This document shows, piece after piece, positions 12,594 to 25,906 of a DNA stretch of 64,000 bases. The notes below the pieces were generated by a model. That model ran no database searches. It saw only the letters and a program-made list of their open reading frames with translations, and was not told where the DNA came from. The stretch's first letter is position 1. Every line of letters begins with the position of its first letter. The position numbers and the translations under genes are program-made. This DNA comes from Purpureocillium takamizusanense (taxonomy: Eukaryota; Ascomycota; Sordariomycetes; Hypocreales; Ophiocordycipitaceae): positions 1,674,001 to 1,738,000 of the forward strand of contig NC_063076.1 in assembly GCF_022605165.1 (NCBI RefSeq), written 5' to 3'.

Positions 12594-12628
12594 GGATGGA
12601 TGGATGGATGGATGGATGGATGGATGGA
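12594..12628. repeat. GGAT microsatellite
   Basis: About nine uninterrupted copies of the tetranucleotide GGAT, part of the microsatellite cluster in the gene desert. Confidence 0.95.
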
Positions 12629-12879
12629 GATGGCGCGCATGTATTGTACGTACTGACATACATAGTACGTACATGATACGGATCGATGGGGGATGGAGTC
12701 GGCGGCGGCGGCGGCGGCGGCTACGTACGTATGAGGCACGTAGCTACAGTACAGTACATGGCGAAGGAATCTAGATGAGGTTAGTAGTTCTGAATGACGG
12801 AGTGGGTGGGTGGTGGTGGTGGCCGCGGCGGCACCTTGGAACCGTTCCGGGATCGGGACCTCGCAGCAGCAGAACCAGT

Positions 12880-12907
<28 letters not shown>
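12880..12907. repeat. AGC microsatellite
   Basis: About nine uninterrupted AGC copies. Reading frames across it (poly-Ala, poly-Ser, poly-Leu) are open only because of the repeat. Confidence 0.95.
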
Positions 12908-12911
<4 letters not shown>

Positions 12912-13136
12912 GCACGAACTCTCTTTCAACACGACCCCTCCCTCCCTCCTCTCCTCCGTCTGTGCCACCCACGATCCGTGCCAGGCTGGCCGAGACGGAG
13001 GAAAAAAGATAGGTGGAGACGGACGGACGGACGAGGAGGACAGGCTTCCGTCCGTGGCGAGTGGGCGGGCACGAGCGGAACCCCGGGGCCACATTCTGGC
13101 ACTTGACACTTTTGATCATCTCTTTTTTGGGGGCGA

Positions 13137-13138
<2 letters not shown>

Positions 13139-13170
<32 letters not shown>
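13139..13170. repeat. CAT microsatellite
   Basis: Nearly eleven copies of CAT, followed by degenerate CAC/CAT units to about 13198. It gives poly-His or poly-Met/Asp shadow frames. Confidence 0.95.
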
Positions 13171-13567
13171 CCATTATCACCACCATCGCCATCCATCATC
13201 ATTGCGCTTGGGGGCTGCGTCTGCGAAAGCGGCCAACGACGAGGAGCAGCAGGAGACGCCGCATCGAGAAGAAGGATTGGCAAGGGGAAAAAAAAAGGCA
13301 GACGAGAAAGAAAATGACCGTGTATTATACAGTGCAGCACTGTGCGTTACCCAAGGTACGTACTAACGTTATACTGTACTACTAATATCGACATCTCCCT
13401 CTCCCATCGTCAGTCTCGTCTCGGACACCAGCCCGACGAACGGAACAGCGGGGGTGCGTGCGAGGCTACGGACTCAGAATCGTCTTCTGTCCTCCTCGTG
13501 CACCTCCACCTCTACCTCCACATCACAGACTCCTAGTACGCACCTCGTAACGGCAGTACGTAGCAAC

Positions 13568-13588
13568 AGCAGCAGCAGCAGCAGCAGC
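13568..13588. repeat. AGC microsatellite
   Basis: Seven exact AGC copies, about 0.7 kb after the first AGC tract and in the same orientation. Confidence 0.9.
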
Positions 13589-16500
13589 AATGGCTTGCTG
13601 GGCTGGGCTGGCTGGCGGATGGCTGGCGGGCGAGCGAGCGAGCCCAAGGTGGCGGCGCCATGCCCCATTCGCATCGAGTGCAGCGGGCTGGTCCGGCGCA
13701 AGCGGAGCGCCCTCACTCGCTCGCTGGTTCGCATTGGATCAAAAAAACATGGATGGAACCGCATGCATGATGAGTTGCTGTCGCACTCGGTCGGCGGCGC
13801 GGGCGGGCGGGCGGGCAGGGACAAGCAGGCGGCCCGCGAGAGCTGCAGCTTGCATTTCAAGGACGGCGGCATTATGCCGCACGCACGCACATACACACGC
13901 ACGTTCGCACGAGCGCACGCACGCATGACGTGCGCTCATCAGCAAGTGTGGCACATTAGTAGTACGTAGTCGGTAGAATACGCACGTTTGTATGTGCATT
14001 CTTCGTACATGCGTACAAAGTGCCTAGAAGCATTGCACGGTCCCATGTACAGCACATCGCAGCGCAGCATGGCATCGCCGTGTCCTGCATTGAGGGGGTT
14101 GGAGAGACAGACGGCCAAGAGATGCGGGCTCGGCAAGGCATGAATGATCGATGCAACTTGTATCCAGTGCCTTCATCGCCGGCCGCCTGACCCCAAGCCA
14201 CGGCATGGCGCCTCATGGAGAGGGAGAATAAGCTTCCCGTCCGTTTGTCAACGCAACAGCCGATCCACTCGACCCCGAGACTCCTCGGCTCGCCTCTGTT
14301 GGCGCATAGCAAGACGCCCAACAGCCCAGCGTGCCGGGTGAAATGTTGCGAGCTTGTGCGACCAGTCAGTCGCCTCTTGTCGCCCGCCCGGCCGCCCGCC
14401 CGTGTCGCCGGAGGAGGTTGTGTCCGTCCCCTCGGCCCTAAAGTGTCCGGCCGTTGCAGTGAGATCGCGACGCCAGGGCCACCCGTCGTCTTTGCACTCT
14501 GAGCAACCCGTTCCATGGGCCATGAACCAGGTACTGTGCCGTGCCGCACAGTACTGTACAGTGATCCCGAGAGAAACTGGCGCTTCAAGACGATTGTTGA
14601 ATGGGTCGCTATATGTACTTCCGTCTGTGCATGGGCGGGCGAGCCTGCAACGTTGGATGAGATGAACCGGCCGCCGCGTGCCATGTCCTCGAGAAGCGCC
14701 CTTGTCAGCCAGGGTCGTCCTGTCAGTTCGGCGCATGCCATCCAGGATGCTCGTTAGACCAGGTCTCTGTCGTTAGCCGGGGCCCCAACGGCTGGCACGA
14801 CCAGGGCCATCGGCCCCAGGGCAGACAGAAGAGTTCAGCCGCCCCATGTCAACCATAGGAGGGGCTCTAGTTGCCGTCGAGCCCCTCGAATGCGGAAAAA
14901 CGCTTCTGGATGGTGGTGGGAGGGAGCCTTCGAGGGATAGTGAGCAAACAGTCCCGCGGCCTCGGCAATGATTGCCCTCTGAACGACTGTGTGTGCAACA
15001 CCATCACTGGATAGACGGGCTTAGTGGGGGGGGGATCCCGAGCCCTTTATGGTCGGCGAAATGAAGGAGGAATGAACCGAGAAGGCCGCCTTGTCTTGGG
15101 CGTGGCGAGACATGGGCTTGTGTAGTCGGAGCTAATAAGACGGAGAGCCCATCTCGCATTCCTTTGCTGCCTCTGCCCTCATGACTGCCAAATTTCGATC
15201 CCGTAACATCACACGACAAATAGCCGCTTGTCTTCGGCGTGAAACATTGCGGCCGGCCCGGCCAACGCTGGCGTCGCGGTTCAGTACGTACGCACGCATG
15301 TATGTATGTAGGTAGGTATTCTTCCAGCACCACGGCGTTGCTTATCAATGCCCTGGGCTTCGTCTTGCGTCTCCGCGCCCGCAGCCGGTGGAGACGGAGA
15401 CGGCGAATCCGTCGGCGACATGCGCAAAAGTATGTGTCGCGGGTCACCCCAGCCCTCCAGGGCAGCGAGAGATGCTCGGTTGGTGGTGCACTTGCGGATG
15501 CGTCCTCATCTGGAGAGTGCGTTGCTCGCCCGGTGGTTTGTGCCCCCAAGGTCCAGCAACGCCTGGGTTGAGGCACAAGGGTGTTTCAGGAACAGGGCCG
15601 CAGTACCTACATTGTCGATTCGTCGTCGAACCAACGCACCGTCTCGCTCCCTTGCGTCGATGCAGCCCGCAACAGTGTCTCGACGCAAAAACGGCGCCAA
15701 GGGCCATGGGACGATGCGCCGCCGCACGCCTGCCGTCTACCGGGCCGATCCCTGGAGGAGGGCCCTCATCAGCAATGCGGAGAGTTCTCATCGATGGTTC
15801 CGCTTCTCGTCGGCGGGCGCATCCTCCTCCGTGACCAATTCTGGTCGTGGCCGGGGATCGCATCGCTCACAGGCTGACCCTTGCTGCAGCCACACCCCTC
15901 CCCACACGAGACAAACGTCGATACCTTGGCGGTACCTCGTGGCCACTTGCCTCCACCCGACGTCCGCTGCTAGTAATAAATTGCGGGCGGTGGTGGTGGG
16001 CGTCAAGAGACGTCCATCCCTTCACGACCACCCAGGGCGGGTAGCACGTACGTAGGTAGTATATACTGTTGAGCACAAGTGTCGCGGCACCAACAGAATG
16101 TGACGATGACGAAGGTGTGAGTCGATTTGTCCGGCTCTGCCATGCGGTGGTCAACAGGCTGCCGACGAGAGCGTGATACAAGGGGAGCACCGGCGTATCC
16201 AGTCTGTCGGTCTGCCGGGCTGGTGATGTCAGCTTCAGCACCGACAGGGAGACCCAATTAGTCGCCTTGTCTCGTGCCACATTCTCCGAGCCTGGGCTGT
16301 CTCGGGGCCCCGCCCATTTCAGCAGCCCTCTCCCAGCAGGTTGACAGGGGCCGTGAAAGCGTCCATCAATTTGAAGAACGAATGCTCGGCGCACGAACAG
16401 ATCAGCGGCTGGCGATACAGCTCAGCGGCAAGCTCATGTTGGCCAGCAAGCGAGCATCGGAACTACAGGTATCGAGTCTTCCACGGTGGTGCCCTTTACC

Positions 16501-19304
16501 GCGGCGTCCGCAGAGTTCGACAGGGAAGAGACGTGCCGAAAGCTGGGCGGGGCAGTTGACGGTGACCATGCCGCAGCTTGTCGAGCCTTATTGGGACGAG
16601 GAACAGCTCGAATGGTACGTCGCACAACACGTCGCTAGCATGCTTGTCAGAGAATGGGGATGCGGGCGGCCATGCAGGTGTCGACCCATCAACAGCAGGC
16701 AACACGCACGCACGCACGGTGCAGATCGAGGGGAACGGAGAACCGGCAGCGGCACACATCCTGGCTCGTGATGGATATGCCGCTGTCGTGTCCGACCGAG
16801 TTCCACGCGCCGTGGTGGTCGGGCAGTCCGAACGTGGTGCTGACAAGATGATACTGGAGTGCCGGCTCGAATCCGTATCCTCGGGCCTCCGTCCGCCGTG
16901 AGGCTACGTACCAAAGATCAATGGCATGCTGATTTGCTCGGAGCACGTGGTGAGACCTGCCGAAGCCTATCCGCGTCGCTGACCGACCAGCCGCGGGAGG
17001 GGTGGATGGACAGAGTAACTTACTATGTTGGCTCGCTAGAAGGGGGAAGCAGCTGACGGACCGCACCAAATCGGTGACGCTTGACGCTTGTTGCACAGGT
17101 GTCATGTCATGGTGACCCTGCCTGCCTGCTTGTGTGGCGGTGGCCGTAATCGTCGTGAGCCTGCATGTCCGCTCGTACTCTGTTCTGATCGCAGCGGGGG
17201 CGGCGGCGGCCCAGACCGCTTTGCACTAGGTAGGTACCTAGGTAGTAAATACGGGCGTCGACGGGGCCAAGTACGTATAGGTATGCAGGCCAGGGCGAGC
17301 GGGAGAGCTATGGACCATGCGCGAGTCGGGAGCGATCTGCTGCTGGCGGGAGTTTGTTGCGCACCTTGCGAGGACGTGAACAGAACAGAACAGACCAGAC
17401 AGACCAGACCAGACCAGGCGGGCCAGGCACACAACACACACACGGGACTGAGCGAGTGAATGATGGCGGGGAGGGGTGGCTTGTCGAGGAAGTGGATTGC
17501 TGCCCGTCCAGGGCTTGTGGAGGGGGCGAGGGCTCGGAGGGCGCGGCTGATTGGATGCGCCACGGCAGTGTGTCAGCCCGGCGAGCCTCCAAGTTACCTA
17601 GTTGCCTTTTATTTAGCGGGCGAGGGTTTTGGCGCGAATGGAAGCGGGCAGAGCCACGTTCGGGTCCCAGTTCCCGCGCGCGCGCGCCCATTGCCGTTCC
17701 GCCGCCGTGCCAGTCCGCATGGGGAAGCACCTCGGGGGCATATCTTGGGTGGGTTGAGCGTGTCTCCGATGCATCGTCGCGGTTGTCAGGCTGGCACCGG
17801 CGCTGGTCTCTGCTGCGGTGCCTGCCTGTTGTGGCTCTGTGACCAGGCCCAATTTGCCTACCAACTTGATCAAACATTGCACTTGCCTAATTATACATAC
17901 AATCTTTGAGCTACGAAGCGCGTACGTACATCCGTACCAGCATCAGCGGTAGAAACGGGAGCGCACGGGGCGCCCCGGCGATGTGATGCGACATGTTAGA
18001 GGCAGCTTTGCCGGGGTCTGCTATGGAACCGTACGTACGTCCGTACAGGTTACTGGAGGAAACAGGAACGGGGAGCAACTGTATGTAGCAACAGCGGCAA
18101 CAATCCGTACCTTGGTACCTTACTTTGCCAGCAGCAGCGCCGACCGTGGCGGCAGCGGGAGCGGCGGATGTTCCTGGCGTGCGACCATCGATCTGCAGCC
18201 CGTGACGAAACAAGAAACAGACAACCAAAGGGCGCCAGACATCAGCCAGCCAGACACGGAGGACGACTCGTCCGAAGAAAGAAAAAAAGTGACAGCACAG
18301 AGCTTTGAGCCCTCCTCGGTGCCGTACGCAGTAGCCCCGGTCGGCAGCCGTCGGCAAACCCGAGCCCCCCAGGCGCACACACGCGCTGCACGGCCAGCAG
18401 GCACTGGCCGGCCCAGCCCAGTCAAGCCAGCCGGATGGCCAGCTCAGTCAGCAAATAACTAGCCAGCGCGGGCGTGCGGGCGTGCGTGTTCGTGCGTGCA
18501 GAGAGACGGACAGGACCTGAGGTGGTACGAAACCCGGACCTGCAGCTACTGTGGCTCACCCGCGAGGTGGCTGCGACCGACGACGGTTCGGCGAGGCCAG
18601 GCCAGGCACACAGTACCTTACTATGTCCGACAGTACCTTCCTTACCTGATGGAACCTGCCCGTCCGTCCGTGATGAGCATCGTGGACGAAAAGCTGAACC
18701 TTGCCATCTGCCTTTGGCCCTGCTTCTGGGGCAGCCCCCTCGTCATTCACCACCGTTCGAACGCACCCAGCCTCGCAGCCCACCCGCAGTTCAACAGGAA
18801 CGAATCGCAAATCTCGGCGGGTCACGATACCCGCATACCCGTAAAAACTCCCTGCGTCCTAGATGGATACCTGAGGGACGTATGTACTTCCACCGAACTC
18901 AGGGACTGTCCCTTGGTAAAGGTACCTAGCAGTGCCCGATAAATAAACCTTGTGAGCGAGTGATGAGTGTGTCTCCGAGACCAAGCCACTCTACTAGTAT
19001 GCAGGTAAAGTAGGTCGGTGGTGCAGACCCCTCCTCCTTAGAGAGTCATGGCCCCGCGGCAGCCTGCCACGGCAGCAGCCTGCCAGCAAGATTCGTGGTA
19101 CTAGATCAGGCCATCCATTCATCGATGCGACGACACTGGCTCTGCTGCTCCTCGTCGCCTTCGTGCAACAGCTGACGAGGGCCTTCGCCGAACATACACG
19201 GCCACCGGCCGAGCCAGCGCACCCTCCTCCACCCTGGCAGTCCATCCGCCATCGTGTCCGGCGTCGCGGTAACGTGAGGTGACTGACTGTGCCACGCCCG
19301 GGAA

Positions 19305-19317
19305 GGGGGGGGGGGGG
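19305..19317. repeat. G13 homopolymer
   Basis: A run of thirteen G in the gene desert; prone to sequencing and assembly error. Confidence 0.8.
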
Positions 19318-20730
19318 CCTCAGGTACCTCGCGAGTACCTGCGGGCCCACCGCTCGTGGCGGCCACTGGCGCAGGGCCGCGGCGTCCACTCCCGCTGCAT
19401 TTCCGGCCTGCGATAGGCACTGGTTTCCAAGGCCGCCAACCATGTATGTACCCCAAAGGTTGGGGTCGCCGGCGTGGTGAAGCGCTTTGCCCCTTGTTCG
19501 CTGCCAACTCGGTGTTGGACGACTGTGAGGCTGCCCGGCACAGAGGGTGATATACTGACTGCTTCGAGTGGGAGCGTCCACTGTTGGGGGCCGCGAGTCC
19601 TGAGGCATGGGCTTGTGGGGTGTACCTCAGGTACCGTGGGTGGTAGGAGCAGGCAGCGGAAGCGCGCTCTGACATTGCCCTGCCCTGCCCTGCCCTGCGC
19701 CATGCGTACCAGTGTCGGGAGCTATCAGACGGGCACCTCACCTAGCCGACCCGACTGGAAGGTCACCGCCGCCCTGGCCACCGGGCCCACTGGAACCTGG
19801 CACCACCCAAGGTTGAGGGTCAATCTTCTCCGGCGAGCCTCAGGCAAGGCGGGCAACACGGATAGGACAGGCACCGCATCGTATTGAATTGGGTGTAGGC
19901 CAGTGCCTCGCACTTCGTCACCGGAGTCAGGACTAGGCTTGAGGGTTTGAGAGCGAGAGGACTGACTGGCGCCCATCCTCCGTCCATACCTCGAATGCTA
20001 GCCGCCACCTCAGAACCCGGCTGGTGCCTCGCCGGGGGGCCTCGTGGGAGACAGCGCCAGGTGCCTCGCCAGTGTCCCAGGAATGGGGTACCGCGGGTTA
20101 GTATTTCGTACCTACCGGGCAAGGTAGCGCGTACCTACTGTAGCCTGCCCTGGCACCCCGTTTTGTCTTCCATCAATTAATTGCCTTGCCCTTTGCTACG
20201 GTCCCTACCACCTAGTACGAAGGTACTAATAACCCACCGAAGTGAAGAAGTGCCACAAGTACCCTGACTGACCGGGCTGCTTCTTTGGCTGCCAGCCAGT
20301 GCCAGTGCAGGGCAGCCGGCGCCTGTGTGTGGTACCACCTCATCAGCCTGCCACCCATGATGATGAGGCGATCCACCACGCGCCATTGCGCCCACGCCCT
20401 CCACCACCACCACAGCACCACCTCCGCCGCCCACTGGCTGCAGCCGAGCCAGTGACTGCGGAGCGACTTCCACTGGTACCTTGCGGTCCGCTACGGTACC
20501 TCGCCTCCCACAGGTACCGCAGGCACTCCCCCACCACCCCTGTCTACGTGGGTGGCCCGTCAAGGCTGCCCAGCCCAGCCCAGCGGGCGAGGCAGGGAAC
20601 TCTAGGTGCAACAAGCAAGCTGCCAGGCGGCGACGCCCCCCCCCGCCCTCCTCCAGTCCCTCCGGTCCCCTCCACTCCCCCGTCCTTCGCTCCCGCCCAC
20701 CCACTGCTCCATCCGTTCCCTCGCCCAGTG

Positions 20731-20759
20731 CCAGCCCAGCCCAGCCCAGCCCAGCCCAG
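20731..20759. repeat. CCAGC tandem repeat
   Basis: Nearly six copies of the five-base unit CCAGC, in a region with other scattered CCCAG units (for example about 20570-20590). Confidence 0.9.
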
Positions 20760-21374
20760 TGACGGAGACCGGCGGCGGCATCTTCCCTCCCATCGCCGTC
20801 CTCGCCCGCTTCTTGCCTTCCCTCCTCCCCCAAGCTCCAGCATCGACAACCATCAACGACCAGGCCGGCCGACGAGCCCATTGTCTGCCTCTTCTTTGGC
20901 CTATTCATTCTGCCTGGCTATCGTTTTGTCCTCCCCAGCCGACTGCTGAGTTGTGCAAGCTCAAACGCACCCTCTCCCCCGGGGGGACGCCGGGCAGCTG
21001 GTTGCCTTTGTTCTCCCGCTGGCTGCTGATTCAAGCCTACCTACTGTTCAGCAGCCAGTCGCCTATTCACTCGACCGCTGCGCCGCCCGAACAATTGTCG
21101 ACAATGTGAGGCGCCGTTTGCTCGACCAAGACTAAAGGCCGCTTTCACGCAGGACTTGCTCTCTTCGCCTTCTCTCCTTCTTTCAACCTCTCGACCTGCC
21201 GTTCTTCTTCGAACATCACCAACGCCCCATCACGAAGATCAGCATCGACCAACACGCCCGCCCTCGACGACGTCCGAGCGAATCTCACACCCACGTCACA
21301 CATAGTTGCAGCCCACCGAATCGATTCCTGCCAACATCCCGATACCCCCGCGTCTCTGACGCACACGCAACACC

Positions 21375-23531
21375 ATGAACTCCCTCAAGGTGCCGGAGAG
21401 CGGCCTCGTGCTCGCCGGCGCCGCTGACGGCGACTCCACCATCCCACCCCAGGCCTTTGTCGTCTCTCTCAGCGATGATGTGGTCAATCAGATGATTCAG
21501 AGCTCTCGCAATGGCAACGATTTACACCTCACTACGGGGAAGACTCCAGTACGTTCAACTTCCCGTAACATCGCAGGAATTGGTTCTCGTCCGTCGGCTG
21601 CACATGATGATGGCCGGACCACATGGATGAAGCTGGATCATCTCCTAAACATGCGTTTTCGTTTGCCAGTGGGCTAACATTGGCTTTCCAAGACTCTCCA
21701 TTACGGCTCCAAGTCGCACCGAATCGCTGCGCCCGCCGATGATGCTCCGTGTGACCTGTACCTCACCAAGCCTTTCGAGTCGACTCGCCGAGCGGAAAAG
21801 ATCTTGACCACGAGCACTCTCTTCAAGAAACTGAATCCGCGTCCGCCCAAGAAGCAGCCGGTCAAGACGGTAAAGGACGCGCCCAAGCCCAAGCCGGCAG
21901 CCTCCAACGGCAAGAGCTCAGCCTCTTCGGGACTTGACAGCGACATCGAGGCCCTCCAGAACGGGCTGGCAGCCCACGATGCCGCGCGGGAGAGGTACTT
22001 GCTCATTCCCTCCACGCCATCATATGACCGCAACGCACTAACGGCGTTTGCCTGCAGAGCTCAAGTAGTGGACAAAGTCCCTATCACCAAGAATGGCCCC
22101 ACCAAGGCCAAGAGCAAGGCCCGGCCCAGCTACAATAGCGTGGCTACGAAGTCGATGCCCACCACGCCTGCCGTCAACGGTGGACAGTCGCCGGTTCTCA
22201 CAGCTTCGCAGCAGGTACTCGAGCGGAAGAGGGTGCAGAGAGTGGGGCTTGTCCACGAACTCGCGGTCAAGGCTCGAAGCACGGACTACCTCCGGAAGTG
22301 GTGGACAGGCAAAGATGACGACTTCATGTCGATGCTGGGGAAGACTGCCGACTTCGACTCCCAATCCAAGACGTGGACCATAAGAAAGTCAGGTTGGAGG
22401 GAGCTGGATGTTTGGGAGTACGACTACGCCTCTCAGGAAGACCGACAAGCGGCAATCGACAACGCCATCAAGCAGTATGACAAGCTAAGACTGTCCTCGT
22501 CCGAGGAGGAGTGGCAGAGACTGCTCCCGAAGGAGGAGCGAGGAAAGGGAAAATGTCTCAGCCGTCTTCAGGCCAACCTCGCCCGCGGTCCAAAAGGGCT
22601 GCCGCCCCCAAAGATCAAGGTACAGAAGGCGGAAGACAGCTCTGCATCCAGAGACGAAGGCAGTTCCAGCGACAAGGGCAAAACTAATGGAGAGAAGATG
22701 TCTCGATCGGGCTCATTTTTCCCCAAGCCGAAGAAGACCGTGGCAAAGGACCTCCCGGCCAAGCGACCAGCGAGCAAGCCCAAGGCGTCGACCCAGAAGG
22801 CGTCCCCGACCAAGGCCAGGGCCGGAACCGGCAAGGGAAGCGGCGGCCGTGTGCTTTCTGCGGCGATTATCGAGAACTCGGATTCCAGTGGAGACGAGGC
22901 TCCGATGCAGCAGCCCGCGCCCAAGCTACAGGTGGCGAAACCCAAGGACACTGTCGTCGTTAACACCAAACCTCAGAGTCGGGCGCCAATGAAGCAACAG
23001 CAGCCGGCGAAACGCCCGCGGGAGGAGGAGGACTCGAGCTCCAGCTCTGGCACGCCGCTGTCGAAGCGGATCAAGTCCAAGCAGGCGTTGCCTGCGCCCG
23101 CGGCCAAGCCGCGCCTCACCAGCGCCAACGCCAGCATGGGCAATTCGCGCCAGATGGGAGCTACAGGATCAACCAGAGCCAAGAACACATCGCCGACCAA
23201 GTCGTCGCCACTGGCCTCGTCGCCGCCCACCAACGCCTCGGATCTGGACGACGAAACCCCCCCCGCGCCGGCGGCCAAGAAGCGCAAGGCGGAAAGCGAC
23301 GCCAAGCCGGTGGCGGCGAAGCGCAGAGCGATGGAAAAGGTGCCCGCGGACATCATGAGCAAGGCTCACAAGTTCAAGGCGTACTACCAAAAGTACGAGG
23401 CGCTTCATCACGAGATCACGGAGTTCGATAACCCTCCGGAGTCTAAGCTGGCGGACCTGCTGAACTTGAGAGGTAAACTGGAGATGATGAAGCGGGACAT
23501 TTACAAGCAGTACTCTCCGGGCCGGGACTAG
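21375..23531 (+). CDS. RNA polymerase II elongation factor ELL
   Basis: Three exons, 21375-21548, 21693-21994 and 22058-23531, give 649 residues. The second intron (63 bases; GTACTT, branch CACTAAC, acceptor CTGCAG) is a multiple of three, so unspliced sequence also stays open. The N-terminal 240 or so residues fit the fungal ELL domain: it begins MNSLKVPESGLVL and contains GLVHELAVKARSTDYLRKW and WTIRKSGWRELDVWEYDY. A long Lys/Pro/Ser-rich disordered middle carries several nuclear localisation-like basic clusters. The C-terminal 60 residues (AHKFKAYYQKYEALHHEI, then LRGKLEMMKRDIYK) resemble the occludin/ELL coiled-coil domain. ELL stimulates pol II elongation in the nucleus, with EAF as its usual partner. 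The start is the first ATG after a long CT-rich leader. Confidence 0.85.
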
Positions 23532-24498
23532 AGGAGATGCATTTTTCTCTCTCTAGGCGATGGACAGACGGGAAGCGATTTGTTCCTCGCCAGACCATGA
23601 ACGGAGACGGGGAGAGACATTGCTCCCCACATGAGGGGCAGAGACGGGGAAAGAGTGTCTGGGACATGGATTTGGGCGATTTTGCTTTTGCAGTGCCTCG
23701 GCACGGAACGGGAGCGTGCTGTTTTCTCTTGCTCAGACGAGATCATTGGGCAAACGGCGCATAGGATATGTCGGAATCATTTTGCATTTGCATGGAGAAC
23801 CAGGGACAGGATCGGCATACATGCACAGGAAAGTCAGAGGGGCGAGACTGCTCAGCTCAGCTCAGCTCTACTCTGCTCAGCCCAGCACAGACAGCTCTGG
23901 GCGTCACGGCGCTAGGCCGGCATAGTCTTCTTCAGTTGATTGATACCACCAGGCAGTGAAAAGCCTACGGGCAAATACAGAGACGCATTTGACAAGATAG
24001 GCGCGAGCAGGTGGTCTGGCAGCATGAAGCCGTACGGAGGAGCTCTCGCACTACGTTATCGCACTAGAGTGCTAGTAGCAACTTAGTACGTACCGTGTAT
24101 GTCATTCATTCGTTCTGGGACGAAGCAGGTGCGCGGTCCGCTGGCCAGGAGCAGAAGATGCCAGGGCCTCCTCGGGAGGACCCACGCGCAGGGAGCCGGT
24201 GTGCGACCGAGCGCGAGTAAGTTTGCGTGCAAGCATGAACGAGGGCGCAGTCGTAAAATCTCGGTAGGTAGGTATTGCAGGGCCGTTGCACCCTGCTGCT
24301 GTTGCTGCGGCGGCGGCGGGCCGTCTGGGACGAGCGTGGGGGGAAACACTGGACGTGTAGAGGCAGGCAGGGGAGGGGGGGTTTTGCGGTACGCATGCAC
24401 AACTTGATCATTTTGGGTATGAGTTTCATTCGCGCGCCACACGTAGATTATTAGTCGTTCCATGGCACATAAGACGACGTTTGTGCTTTTTCCCGTTC

Positions 24499-24524
24499 CC
24501 CTCCCCTCCCCTCCCCTCCCCTCT
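24499..24524. repeat. CCCCT tandem repeat
   Basis: About five copies of a five-base C-rich unit. Confidence 0.85.
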
Positions 24525-24794
24525 TCGCTTCTCATTAAAGCTCATTAAAGCACAAGGGTGGTACTAAGGTAGGTAGGTACGTTGCATGCTTTTTGGCTAT
24601 CAATTGTTGCACCTCTCTTTTTTTTTTTTTTTCATTTTCCCTTTCGCAGTATATACAGTTCTGGCGTGGCGAGCGGCGGGCGTAGTACCCAGGTACGGTA
24701 CTAAGGTACGTACTGAGATCTGTAGTAAGGGTGGGTAGAGGTACCAGGGTACCTGACGATCAAACATGACAATCACGACCGCCGTGTAGCGTCT

Positions 24795-24821
24795 CCATGC
24801 CCATGCCCATGCCCATGCCCA
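24795..24821. repeat. CCATGC tandem repeat
   Basis: About four and a half copies of CCATGC. Confidence 0.9.
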
Positions 24822-25906
24822 TCATCCTAGGGTGTTGTGCGTACACGCTCTCCCTGTCGTCTCCATCCCCATCCCCACCTCCCTGTCTGTCCGTGGGCTG
24901 TTCTTCTATTTATGCTTATGCTTATGATTGCGGTTCATTATGGGTGTCGAGATTACTTCCTATGCCGAAGCGGCACAAGCTCGGCAAGGGAGGGGGAGGA
25001 ATAATCCGCGGAGAAAAGGGAGTCAGAGGTGGACATGCGACCGGGCGCAGCCAAAGTCATGGATGGACTCACTCACATGGCTGCTAGCCCTAAGAGGCCG
25101 CCCTCTCTGGGCTTGGTTTTTATTGTCATTATGATTGCTCACGTATTTTTCATTACTCATACCTTTCTTTTGTACTTATTATTCTACCTCCTGTGCGGCC
25201 ATCTATCTCTGGCGACAATGACAACGACAGATGGCGAGCTAATGGAGCCCACGAGTCCCACCATCGGCCGGCCCGGGACCCGCCGCGCCGGCCATCTCGT
25301 TCGATATGGATGGCAGTACGTACCTTATCCCCCCCTGGCCCGCTTTGCCGCTCTCCGGTCGCTCGGATGCTGCCCACCCCCCCGGTCGGTTGGCCACTGG
25401 TGGTGGGGGGCGCGTCTTGGACCCTGGAAATTTTTTTGAGGGGCCGTGTCCGCTTCCCCTAAAACCTCCCCCAACGGCCTTTCGCCTGCCTGCGTGCTTT
25501 GCGCCCATCGCTGCATAACATAGTTGCGGTTTTATTTTGTGTTACCCCGGATTTCTGGAATTGTCGGGTCGTCATCGTCGTCGTCGTCGTCGTCTTTGGG
25601 TGGGGTTGCTGTCTTCGTCCGTGTCAGTGCGTCAGTGTGTGTGTGCACGCGCCCGGGCCGGCACAGCTGTTTTTGGAGTCACTCACAGCAGAGAGAGAGG
25701 GAGAGAGAGGCACAGAGACCATCGTCACCTGCTCAACTTTGGCATCATGGACCGTCTCTGAGGCGCCTCGGCGCAGACAACCACCAACAAGACCCTCCTC
25801 TCCCCGCGACTACTACCTATCCACTCTCCTTCACTCTGACAGAGACACCCATATCTACCCACAAAAACACTCTTTACAAAGAACTGTTGCCTTGACGACA
25901 GACGAC

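Larger units (their letters stand above)
7492..21374. other. Gene desert of about 14 kb
   Basis: I found no frame with a recognisable domain, signal peptide or credible exon chain on either strand. The longest frames (up to 243 codons) overlap frames of similar length on the opposite strand and have low-complexity or Arg/Pro/Ala-rich translations, as expected of GC-rich non-coding DNA. The region holds many microsatellites (densest at 12.1-13.6 kb), G tracts, CCCAG repeats near 20.73 kb and many GTAC/TACGTA palindromes. Non-coding RNAs or strongly diverged genes cannot be excluded by eye. Confidence 0.6.
23532..25906. other. Intergenic, ELL 3' side and methyltransferase promoter
   Basis: There is no credible gene. 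The stretch holds a T15 tract (24618-24632), a CCCCT repeat near 24499-24524, a CATGCC repeat and several GGTACC/TACGTA motifs. The last 200 bases are CT- and GA-rich leader sequence. The frame of the next gene stays open upstream to 25499, but that part has no conserved character and is treated as leader. Confidence 0.5.

Noticed and set aside
12341..12676. Frames rich in MDGW or HHH repeats in the microsatellite cluster
   Set aside because: Open only because tetra- and trinucleotide repeats lack stops; no unique coding sequence.
12880..13588. Spaced trinucleotide repeats as a possible CRISPR-like array
   Set aside because: Units are simple microsatellites without unique spacers, and the genome is eukaryotic.
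20177..20908. Minus-strand frame of 243 codons
   Set aside because: The translation is Gly/Arg/Trp-rich, driven by CCCAG repeats and GC content; plus-strand frames of similar length overlap it.
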